From CBDDFV01 sp965227335 (GTDB taxonomy: Bacteria > Planctomycetota > Phycisphaerae > Phycisphaerales > SM1A02): a DNA stretch of 64,000 bases. Positions 52,247 through 59,511 of this stretch are shown here, piece after piece. Positions within the stretch are counted from its first letter, which is position 1, and each line of letters begins with the position of its first letter. A model generated the notes under the pieces. It was not told the DNA's origin. It saw only the letters and a list, made by a program, of their open reading frames with translations, and did not search any database. A program made the position numbers and the translations under genes. The stretch spans positions 744,001 through 808,000 of the forward strand of contig CBDDFV010000001.1 in assembly GCA_965227335.1 (NCBI GenBank), in the 5' to 3' direction.

Positions 52247-52756
52247 GTGACCGCCACCTCCCCGCTCGACGCCGCTCGCGCCAACGGACGCTTCGCACTC
52301 AACTTCTCACGCCAGTGGCTCGAAGGCCTCCTCGCCGACTTCCCGGCCGACCAGATGTGCGCCCAGCCCATCGACGACTGCAATCACGCCCTCTGGATCA
52401 TGGGTCACCTCGCGTGGACCGATGACGCCATGCTCACCGGCCTCGGCGATCAACCCTCCGCCCTCGAGGACGGCTGGGTCGAGACGTTCGGCATGAAATC
52501 CACCCCGACCGGCGACGCCGACGCGTATCCCGACCCGGCCCGCGTCCGGACCGTCATGCAGGAGCGACGCGCGGCTCTCCTCGCCTGGCTCGAAGGACTC
52601 TCCGACGACGAACTCGAGACCCCGCTCGATGGCGACTGGGCCTCGTTCGCGCCCAATCGAGGCGGCCTCATGTCCACCCTCGCGGCCCACGAGACCATGC
52701 ACGCCGGTCAGCTCTCCATGATCCGACGCGCGTTCCGACTGCCATTCGTCTACTGA
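52247..52756 (+). CDS. DinB-superfamily protein
   Basis: This 169-residue four-helix bundle protein has the spaced histidines of the DinB/YfiT metal site: NHALWIMGHLAWTDD near residue 50 and HETMHAGQLSMIRR near the end. Members are thiol-dependent transferases or hydrolases, often in stress responses; the substrate cannot be told. The GTG at 52247 is the best start, though without a clear ribosome binding site. A possible repressor site lies upstream. Confidence 0.85.
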   Translation: MTATSPLDAARANGRFALNFSRQWLEGLLADFPADQMCAQPIDDCNHALWIMGHLAWTDDAMLTGLGDQPSALEDGWVETFGMKSTPTGDADAYPDPARVRTVMQERRAALLAWLEGLSDDELETPLDGDWASFAPNRGGLMSTLAAHETMHAGQLSMIRRAFRLPFVY

Positions 52757-52809
52757 TCCTGATCACGCCCGCACCCGACGCCCCGCCCTGTTTGATGGGA
52801 GCCTCCGCC

Positions 52810-53715
52810 ATGCCTGCATCGCCCGTCCTCGCCACGCTGCTGTGCGCGCTGTTCGGGACCGTCGCTTTCGCGGCGCCCGCCCTCACGTTCGAGACCACCG
52901 TTCCCGCGCCGCGCGAGCAGGTCTTTCGCGCCTGGTCGACCAGCGCCGGCCTCCGGGCGTTCCTCGAGGTCGACGCCGTCGTCGAACTTCGCGTCGGCGG
53001 ACCCTACGAGATCGCCTTCGGTCCGGACCTGCCGGCGGGATCGCGCGGCTCGGAGGGCTGCCGCGTCCTCAGCTACGTCCCCGATTCCATGCTCTCCTTC
53101 ACCTGGAACGCACCGCCGACGATCCCCGCGCTCCGCGCCCGGCGCACGTTCGTGGTCGTGCAACTCACGGACGCTCCCGGCGACGGACGGACCCACGTCC
53201 GGCTGACCCACGCCGGCTGGCCGGACGATCACCAGGACTGGCCCGAAGTGCGCGGCTACTTCGAACGCGCGTGGCCCAACGTCCTCCGTGCGCTCAAGTC
53301 CGCCTGCGAGCGTGGTCTGCCCGACCTGCCCGATCCCTTGACTCTTCCCGGCAGTCCGCCGCCTGTCTACTGGTCGTATCACCTCACACCCGCCGATCCG
53401 ACCTTCCCCGCCAACGCATCGCCGGCCGAGCAGGCGACGGTGGGGGCCCACTTCGCCCATCTCGAGCGGATGGCCGCTGACGGCGTGCTCGTCATGGCGG
53501 GTCGAACGGAGGCGTCGGTGACGGCCCCGGGCGAATCGCCGGACGCGGGTCGGACGAAGCCGCTGGACGGCATCGTCGTCTTCGCCGCGCCGGACCACGC
53601 CGCCGCCCAGACCCGGATGGAGGCGGATCCCGCGGTGGCCTCGGGTCTGTTCGTGGCGGAACTGCGTCCGTTCCGACTGGCGTTGATCCGTGATCGCGTG
53701 GAGCCCCGACGTTGA
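52810..53715 (+). CDS. Exported SRPBCC (AHSA1-like) and YCII-related fusion protein
   Basis: This 301-residue protein starts with a signal peptide (PVLATLLCALFGTVAFAAP). A Bet v1/AHSA1-like domain follows (about 25-175; TTVPAPREQVFRAWSTSAGL, SMLSFTWNAPP, HVRLTHAGWP), then a YCII-like domain (about 195-300; GAHFAHLERMAADGVLVMAG, ADPAVASGLFVAELRPFRL). Both are small-ligand or steroid-type binding folds, usually cytoplasmic, so export of the fusion is unusual. I chose the ATG at 52810; TTG 52792 and ATG 52795 would add a few residues before the signal peptide. Confidence 0.8.
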   Translation: MPASPVLATLLCALFGTVAFAAPALTFETTVPAPREQVFRAWSTSAGLRAFLEVDAVVELRVGGPYEIAFGPDLPAGSRGSEGCRVLSYVPDSMLSFTWNAPPTIPALRARRTFVVVQLTDAPGDGRTHVRLTHAGWPDDHQDWPEVRGYFERAWPNVLRALKSACERGLPDLPDPLTLPGSPPPVYWSYHLTPADPTFPANASPAEQATVGAHFAHLERMAADGVLVMAGRTEASVTAPGESPDAGRTKPLDGIVVFAAPDHAAAQTRMEADPAVASGLFVAELRPFRLALIRDRVEPRR

Positions 53716-53738
53716 ACCGGACGCTCAGGCAATCCGGG

Positions 53739-53766
53739 TTGCATCAGGGGCGGAAGCCGTTATCCT
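53739..53766 (+). promoter_or_regulatory. Possible promoter of ndk
   Basis: TTGCAT (53739-53744) and TATCCT (53761-53766) are spaced by 16 bp, about 70 nt before the ndk start. Confidence 0.4.
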
Positions 53767-53835
53767 GCCCGACCTTTCGGATGGCCCGTGCGGGCGGTCC
53801 GATGTCTTCCGTCCCCGACGCAGGAGTCCTCCGCC

Positions 53836-54306
53836 ATGGAAACCACGCTCATCATCCTGAAGCCCGACGCGGTCCAGCGCGGCCTGATGGGTCGCATCAT
53901 GAGCCGGTTCGAGGACAAGGGACTCCAGATCGTCGGCGCGAAGATGATGCAGATCTCCCAGGATCTCGCCGCGACCCACTATCAGGACCACCAGGGCAAG
54001 CCGTTCTACGACGGCCTGGTCGGCTTCATGACCTCGTCGCCGGTGCTGGTGCTGGCGGTCCGCGGAATCGGCGCCATCCAGATCTGCCGCAACATGATGG
54101 GCGCCACCTTCGGCTCCAAGGCCGATCCCGGCACCATTCGCGGCGACTTCGGCGTCTCGAACAGCTTCAACCTCATTCACGGCTCGGACAGCCCCGAAGC
54201 CGCGACCCGCGAGTTGAGCCTGTTCTTCAACGACGGCGAGGTGCTCGAGTACGAGCGGGCGGGCGGCGTGTGGATCTACGACCACTCCTCCGGCGCCCCG
54301 GAGTAA
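53836..54306 (+). CDS. ndk: Nucleoside diphosphate kinase
   Basis: This 156-residue enzyme balances nucleoside triphosphate pools through a phosphohistidine intermediate. It opens with TLIILKPDAVQRGLMGRI, and the active-site histidine lies in FNLIHGSDSPEAATRELSLF near residue 118, as in all NDK proteins. It is slightly longer than the usual 140 residues because of a short C-terminal extension. GGAG lies 8 nt before the ATG at 53836. Confidence 0.97.
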   Translation: METTLIILKPDAVQRGLMGRIMSRFEDKGLQIVGAKMMQISQDLAATHYQDHQGKPFYDGLVGFMTSSPVLVLAVRGIGAIQICRNMMGATFGSKADPGTIRGDFGVSNSFNLIHGSDSPEAATRELSLFFNDGEVLEYERAGGVWIYDHSSGAPE

Positions 54307-54782
54307 GCCCGAGGGCCGGGCGGCGTCCGCCACCCCACCGATGCCTCTGGATTGCGGGAATAAACCATCCGGTTCGCCTATTGGCACAGTGGTGTCATCG
54401 GCGTTATCCTCGTCGCGAAAGAAGTGTGGCGAGATTCCGGATAACCGATAACCCATTCGGGCTTCCCCGGCCGTTTTCATGGGTCGGAATCCTTGTTTCA
54501 CCGTCTTTTCTCTTAGAATGAGTCTAAATCCGGGGAACCTGGGAGGAATCTCGTCGTACCAGTGTTGTCTTCTTCAGAGCCCCGGCCTTTCCGGAAGTTG
54601 CATCCGGTCGCAGGGGATGGACGAAGCACATGGAGGAAGGTCAGTTCGGCGTCGGATCGTCTCCGGTGGAGACGACGCGGCCGGCCTGATCGGACACGTC
54701 GGGAGAGTGAGTGACCTCAATCCGCAGCGGGCCATGTCCGTCCGCCGCCCACGACCCCCCGATGCAGGAAGCGAGCTTGGTG
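54307..54782 (+). other. Long leader region before the sigma factor gene
   Basis: This 476-bp stretch has no convincing gene and is lower in GC than its surroundings around 54340-54540. A possible promoter lies inside it: TTGTTT (54493-54498), 15 bp, TAGAAT (54514-54519). The resulting untranslated leader would be about 260 nt, long enough for regulation of the sigma factor. Confidence 0.4.
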
Positions 54783-55832
54783 ATGCGTCAGACCATGATC
54801 AATAAGAATTCGCCGCTGGGCCGCCGACGTGCGCGCCGAATGGCGCAGCGGGCGCCCGGTCGTCACGCACTGGGTCTGACCCGGTCGGAAGAGAAGGTCC
54901 TCGACCGTCTCCTCCGCGAACCCATGGATTACATCGACTCGGATGAGTTCTACAAGAAGGACGCCGAGCACAAGATCTACGACGAAGCCCCTGAGATTCA
55001 GCGGCCGGACGTCTCCTGGTACCGTCCGCTCATGGACGACCTGACCTCGAACCCCGATCGGAAAGTCCGGAGCAACGGCACGGTGCTGCTCTCCGCCGAA
55101 GAAGAGCGCGTGCTGTTCCTGCAGTACAACTACGCCCGACACCGCGTCCGTGAACTGCAGGAAGCCGTCGGCCTCGGCGAACCCTCGCCGAAGCAGATCG
55201 GTGAAATGCTGTACTGGTATCGCAAGGCCCGCGGCTATCGCGAGCAGATCGCGGAGACCAACCTCGCCCTCGTGCTCGCCATGGCGAAACGCACGCGGAT
55301 GAGCGAAGTCGACTTCGCGGATCTCGTCTCCGAAGGCAACATGGCCCTGCTTCGTTCGGTCGACAAGTTCGACTGCGGGCGTGGCTTCAAGTTCAGCACC
55401 TACGCCTGCCGCGCGATCCTCAAGGCGTTCTCGCGACAGGGCATGAAGCTCACCAAGCATCGCCAGAAGTTCCCGACGGACTTCGACCCGGCGATGGAGA
55501 AGTCCAACCATCTCGAAACCCTGCGGGAGCAGGCCGAGAAGGAAGCGGCCGACGAGGTGAAGCACGTGGTGCTGTCCAACGAGGCCGAGCTGACGGACGT
55601 CGAAATCACCGTCATCCACCATCGGTTCGGGATCGAGAACGTCGACCCCGACGCCTCGCCCCTGACCCTCGAACAGGTCGGCCAGATCATCGGGGTGACC
55701 AAGGAGCGGGTGCGGCAGATCCAGAACAAGGCGCTCGAGAAGATCCGTCTCACCATCGAGGCGAATCGGGAGCGGGAACTGGAAGAAGCTGCGAACTCCG
55801 GTGCATCCGCCGAAGGCGTGACGTCGAACTGA
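54783..55832 (+). CDS. RNA polymerase sigma-70 family factor (group 1/2-like)
   Basis: This protein of about 349 residues contains sigma region 2 (RVRELQEAV, YREQIAETNLALVLAMAKR, FADLVSEGNMALLRSVDKF, FKFSTYACRAILKAFSR) and region 4 with EQVGQIIGVTKERVRQIQNK. It lacks the long region 1.1 and most of region 3 of a typical RpoD, so it may be a group 2 factor or a planctomycete-specific primary-type factor. The start is uncertain: ATG 54783 has AGGAAG 11 nt upstream, while ATG 54762 and GTG 54711 (GGGAG upstream) are in frame. A strong terminator follows. Confidence 0.88.
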   Translation: MRQTMINKNSPLGRRRARRMAQRAPGRHALGLTRSEEKVLDRLLREPMDYIDSDEFYKKDAEHKIYDEAPEIQRPDVSWYRPLMDDLTSNPDRKVRSNGTVLLSAEEERVLFLQYNYARHRVRELQEAVGLGEPSPKQIGEMLYWYRKARGYREQIAETNLALVLAMAKRTRMSEVDFADLVSEGNMALLRSVDKFDCGRGFKFSTYACRAILKAFSRQGMKLTKHRQKFPTDFDPAMEKSNHLETLREQAEKEAADEVKHVVLSNEAELTDVEITVIHHRFGIENVDPDASPLTLEQVGQIIGVTKERVRQIQNKALEKIRLTIEANRERELEEAANSGASAEGVTSN

Positions 55833-55883
55833 CAATAACCGCTCCCGGGATCGATCCCGAGGGCCTCAACGAGCCCCCCCTCA

Positions 55884-55927
55884 GGCGCCGTTCGTCATCT
55901 TCGGGTGACGACGGCGCTCTTTTTTTC
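55884..55927 (+). terminator. Strong rho-independent terminator after the sigma gene
   Basis: GCGCCGTTCGTCA pairs with TGACGACGGCGC, a 12-bp stem with a single bulge and an 8-nt loop, followed by a run of seven T after TC. Confidence 0.9.
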
Positions 55928-55986
55928 GCTGGGGTCAGACCGGACACCGGCGATCGCATCCTGCCCGGTGTGGCCCGGCAGGGGGC

Positions 55987-56961
55987 TCAGCCCGTCGCCT
56001 GCTCCACGTCCGCCTCGGCCGGATTGCGGCCCGCTTCGATCGCCGCGATCTTGTCGACGCGCCGGGCGTGTCGACCGCCCTCGAAGGGGGCGCTGAGCCA
56101 GGCCTCGAGGATCGCCGCCCGCGCCTTTGCGTTCGTCATGTCCGCCGACAGGCACAGGACGTTAGTGTTGTTGTGCCGGCGACTCATCTCGGCCACGGTT
56201 TCGTCAAACGCGAGCACCGCCCGCACGCCGTCGATCTTGTTCGCGGCGATGCACATGCCCACCCCCGAGCCACAGACGAGCACGCCCCGGGCCGCCTCGC
56301 CGTCCGCTACCGCCCGGCCCACGAGCCAGGCCTGATCGGGGTAGTCGCACGATTCGCCGTCGCACTGACCGAGCACCTCGGGGACGTACCCGGCGTGCCG
56401 CAGCGGCTCGAGCAGCGTCTTTGTCGCCTCGACGCCGCGATGATCACAGGCGATGGCGATGCGGGTGTCAGGGCTGGCGTCAGCGGTATCCGTGGAAGTG
56501 TCCATAAGCAGTTCTCGGAGTCGCCCCGGCAACAGGGTGGTCAGGGTTTCGGCCAGATGTTCGTACGCGCGGGGGCCCCGGCCAAAAGGATCCTCGATGT
56601 CGCCGTCGGGATCGAGGGGGTGGATTTTCGCGGCGTGTGGCGAATCGGGGGGGAGGAGCGCGGCGGCGGCCCCGGCGTGAGGCCGGGTGAGGGTGAGGAC
56701 GAGGTCGGCGTTCTCGATCATGCGAGGCGTCAGCGCCTTGGAGGCGCCGCGATGCTCGATGCCTCTCGCGGCCAGGGCGTCGAGGGTCTCCGGGGAGACC
56801 GGGGCGCCATGGGCGGCGGCGACGCCGGCGGAGGCGAACAGCCAGCCGTCGGACCCGTCCGGGGCGGGGAGTTCGCCGGCGGCGGCCAGCTGCCTCGCCA
56901 TCGCCTCGGCCATCGGGCTTCGGCAGGTGTTCCCCGTGCACACGAACAGAATCGTTTTCAT
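55987..56961 (-). CDS. Low-molecular-weight protein tyrosine phosphatase fused to RpiB
   Basis: This 324-residue protein is a two-domain fusion. Residues 1-150 are a low-molecular-weight phosphatase with the P-loop VCTGNTCRSPMAE (Cys8, Arg14) and the general acid in DIEDPFGRG. Residues about 165-310 are a ribose-5-phosphate isomerase B/LacAB fold with IAIACDHRGVEATK, CDYPDQAW, and the catalytic VCGSGVGMCIAANK. Both active sites look intact. The first half could act on arginine or tyrosine phosphate; the second interconverts ribose and ribulose 5-phosphates. It is divergent from the gene at 57112. Confidence 0.93.
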   Translation of the reverse strand: MKTILFVCTGNTCRSPMAEAMARQLAAAGELPAPDGSDGWLFASAGVAAAHGAPVSPETLDALAARGIEHRGASKALTPRMIENADLVLTLTRPHAGAAAALLPPDSPHAAKIHPLDPDGDIEDPFGRGPRAYEHLAETLTTLLPGRLRELLMDTSTDTADASPDTRIAIACDHRGVEATKTLLEPLRHAGYVPEVLGQCDGESCDYPDQAWLVGRAVADGEAARGVLVCGSGVGMCIAANKIDGVRAVLAFDETVAEMSRRHNNTNVLCLSADMTNAKARAAILEAWLSAPFEGGRHARRVDKIAAIEAGRNPAEADVEQATG

Positions 56962-57039
56962 GAGATCGACGGCCTTTCGAGCGTGGAGGCGGAGCGCGAC
57001 CGGGATCGATCGCCGGCGTCTATCTTACTCGCTCCGCTG

Positions 57040-57066
57040 TTGACCTTTCCTGATTGCGGATACACT
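57040..57066 (+). promoter_or_regulatory. Possible promoter of the gene at 57112
   Basis: TTGACC (57040-57045) and TACACT (57061-57066) are spaced by 15 bp, slightly short, and lie about 45 nt before the GTG start. Confidence 0.4.
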
Positions 57067-57111
57067 GTTGCGGAACGGGCGGGTTCTCCGCCCGACGCTG
57101 GGAGTGCACAC

Positions 57112-57684
57112 GTGGAGTTCGTCAAGTACGCAGAAGCCCTTTCGCTGCTCAACGAGCAGGGCGTCCGCGAGCGATCGGTGAGCGAGGACGTCAACTCGTT
57201 CGATCTCGAGGGCGATGAGGTCGTTCATTTTCTTGTGGCCGCCGAAGGGGCCGAGGTGGACGGGCGGAACAACGCCCGGTCGACCACGCGTCCACGGGAG
57301 GAGCTCCCGGCGATCGCCGAGGCGATGCTTCACAAGCTGCATCTCGGCCAGGCGCTCCTGGTGCCGGTGGCGAAGTGGCGCAAGGTGTTCGACGCCGTCG
57401 CGTTCTCGCTCGCTTCGAACGAGGACTGGCAGGAGATCGACGCCACGGCGACCGTCGAGCAGAACACGCGTGATCCGCTGCTGTGCAACCCCGCTGATTT
57501 CCACACGGTCAACGCCCTGATCGCCGCGCTCTACTCGGATGCCGAAGATCGCGATCAGGCGCTCGTCATCACCTCCACCGCGACGCCGCTCATCGTCGAG
57601 GTGCTGCCCGAAGGCGCGCTCTCGATCAGCGTCGGGGCCCAGGTGCTCGCGGACGAAGTGGCGGAGCTGATCGGGCTCGACTGA
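57112..57684 (+). CDS. Hypothetical protein, unrecognised family
   Basis: This 190-residue soluble protein is not a family I know. It is acidic, without signal peptide or membrane helices, and looks like mixed alpha/beta (FVKYAEALSLLNEQGVRERS, ALLVPVAKWRKVFDAVAFSL, LVITSTATPLIVEVLPEG). The GTG at 57112 is preferred because GGGAG lies 7 nt upstream. It is divergent from the phosphatase-isomerase fusion. Confidence 0.75.
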   Translation: MEFVKYAEALSLLNEQGVRERSVSEDVNSFDLEGDEVVHFLVAAEGAEVDGRNNARSTTRPREELPAIAEAMLHKLHLGQALLVPVAKWRKVFDAVAFSLASNEDWQEIDATATVEQNTRDPLLCNPADFHTVNALIAALYSDAEDRDQALVITSTATPLIVEVLPEGALSISVGAQVLADEVAELIGLD

Positions 57685-57932
57685 GTCGCCCCGCCGCCGG
57701 CTCCGGGCGGCGGATGCGATCTGACGACGGCCCAGCCGCTCACCGGACAGCGTCGGGAATGAAGCACCAGACGCCGTACGGTCGTGTCGGCGGCCAACCT
57801 TGTTTCGAGCGCTCACGCCGATCGCGCCGTCGCCGTTCGGAGGGCCGATCATCGGCCGGTGATTTCCGGTCAGGATGCGGTCCGAATCAGCCGATAAATA
57901 CGCAGATCCGAATCCCCCGGAGGAGGTCATCC

Positions 57933-58556
57933 ATGCGCCTGCTGCTCGACGAACAACCCTGTGCGACCAACGCCGCGACCGTCGGTGAAGCGATCGCCGA
58001 CGCCGCGAACCAGGCGGAAGCCGCCGGCCGGACCATCATCCAGGTCGTCGTCGACGGCGAGTCCTGGCCGCAGTCGCGTCTCACCGATCCCGCCTCGATC
58101 GAGATCCGGGCGGACGAGGTCCGGCTCGTCTCCGTCCCGCCCGCCCTGCTCGTCCGCGAGACGTTCGCCAGCGCGGCGGAGGCGGTGGACGACGCCGACG
58201 CCCTCCAGCAGAAGGCGGCGGAAAAACTCCAGGCCGACGACGCCGCCGCCGCCCTGCCCATGCTCCAGGAAGCCATGACCGTCTGGGGCGCCGTCCGCGA
58301 AGCCGTGGTCGGCTCGATCGAACTGCTCGACCTCGACCTCGCCGCCATCGACTGCGGCGACGACGGGCCTGCCTTGCAGGTCGTCGAGCAGCTCGCCCAG
58401 CGGCTTCGCGATCTCCGCGACGGGCTCGTCGGCGCCGATCCCGCCGCCATCGCCGACATCCTGCTCTACGACTTCCCCGAGACCGCCGTCGCGTGGCGCG
58501 GCCTCCTCTCGCAGCTCGACGACGCCGTCACGGCGAAGTTCCCCGAAGCCGCCTGA
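57933..58556 (+). CDS. Hypothetical helical protein
   Basis: This 207-residue protein is of unknown function. The first 70 residues resemble a small alpha/beta domain (TIIQVVVDGESWPQSRLTD); the rest is rich in Ala, Leu and acidic residues and probably forms long helices (SAAEAVDDADALQQKAAEKL, QVVEQLAQRLRDLRDGL). It has no export signal. The spacing GGAGGAGG then 6 nt before the ATG at 57933 is a very good ribosome binding site. It precedes another unknown gene by 135 bp. Confidence 0.8.
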   Translation: MRLLLDEQPCATNAATVGEAIADAANQAEAAGRTIIQVVVDGESWPQSRLTDPASIEIRADEVRLVSVPPALLVRETFASAAEAVDDADALQQKAAEKLQADDAAAALPMLQEAMTVWGAVREAVVGSIELLDLDLAAIDCGDDGPALQVVEQLAQRLRDLRDGLVGADPAAIADILLYDFPETAVAWRGLLSQLDDAVTAKFPEAA

Positions 58557-58691
58557 CCGCCCCGCATCCGACGTCGCTCCCCGGCCCTCGTGTCCCCGCC
58601 CGCGAACCCGCGCGCCGGACGCCACGTATCATGCCGGAACACTCGATCGATGTCGTCCTGCGCGGCGGACCGCCGCCCGGAGTCTTCCCCG

Positions 58692-59378
58692 ATGCCCGCC
58701 TCCGCCAATCCCTCCAAGATCGACCACCTGATGAACAAGGCGAGCGAGACCCTCGCCCACACGCGGTACTTCGAGGCCGAACGCATGGCGGTCAAGGCGC
58801 TCGAGATGGCGCACAACGATCGCGACTACGAACGCATGGCCCGCATCGTCCTGCCCCTCCAGGAGGCGCGCCGTCAACGCTACCAGCAGGCCCTCGACGA
58901 GGGGTCCATCGCGATCGTCAACGAAGACATCGCGGACGACTTCAAGCTTCGGCCCGGCTGCTATCTCGTCGAACCGCCGCAGGTCGGCGCCGATGCGCGT
59001 CGCCTCCGCCACCTCGGTCTGCAACGCGAGATCCCGATCGCCGTCCTCTGCTGCGAACCCGTCACCCAGCTCCGTCAGCAGCCGATCGTCGCGATCAATC
59101 CCGGGAACTCCTACCGCACCAAGGTCGACCTGCCCGCTGACTACGACAACCCCGACATCGAATGGTTCGCGAACGCGATGGAAGCGCTCGGCGATTCGGT
59201 GATCGAGAACCTCGACGCGAAGCAGGAAATCACGCGACGCGTCGACACCCTGCTGGAAGCGCTCAACGCGATCCCCGAACACGAACGCCTCCATCAGGTG
59301 CTCGAGCAGTCGTGCCGCGATGCGCACCACGCGATGATCGAAGCCGCCGCGGAAGCCGCGCGGAAGAAGAAACGCTGA
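58692..59378 (+). CDS. Hypothetical protein with TPR-like N-terminus
   Basis: This 228-residue cytoplasmic protein begins with a helical pair like a tetratricopeptide repeat (HLMNKASETLAHTRYFEAER, MAVKALEMAHNDRDYERMAR). A beta-rich middle follows (CYLVEPPQVGADARRLRHLG, IPIAVLCCEPVTQLRQQPIV), then a long C-terminal helix ending in a basic KKKR tail. The family is not known to me. I chose the ATG at 58692, since the 34 codons before it are not conserved in character. It may work with the preceding helical protein. Confidence 0.72.
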   Translation: MPASANPSKIDHLMNKASETLAHTRYFEAERMAVKALEMAHNDRDYERMARIVLPLQEARRQRYQQALDEGSIAIVNEDIADDFKLRPGCYLVEPPQVGADARRLRHLGLQREIPIAVLCCEPVTQLRQQPIVAINPGNSYRTKVDLPADYDNPDIEWFANAMEALGDSVIENLDAKQEITRRVDTLLEALNAIPEHERLHQVLEQSCRDAHHAMIEAAAEAARKKKR

Positions 59379-59511
59379 TCGTCGCCGGTTTCCGTGGATT
59401 GACGTATCACCCGACCTGCCCGCACCCTCAGTACAGGGGGGACGACGGCGCGATGCGCTGCGCTGCGCGTTCCTCACGCCCCGCCCCATCTGCACCAGAG
59501 GAGCCTCGACC

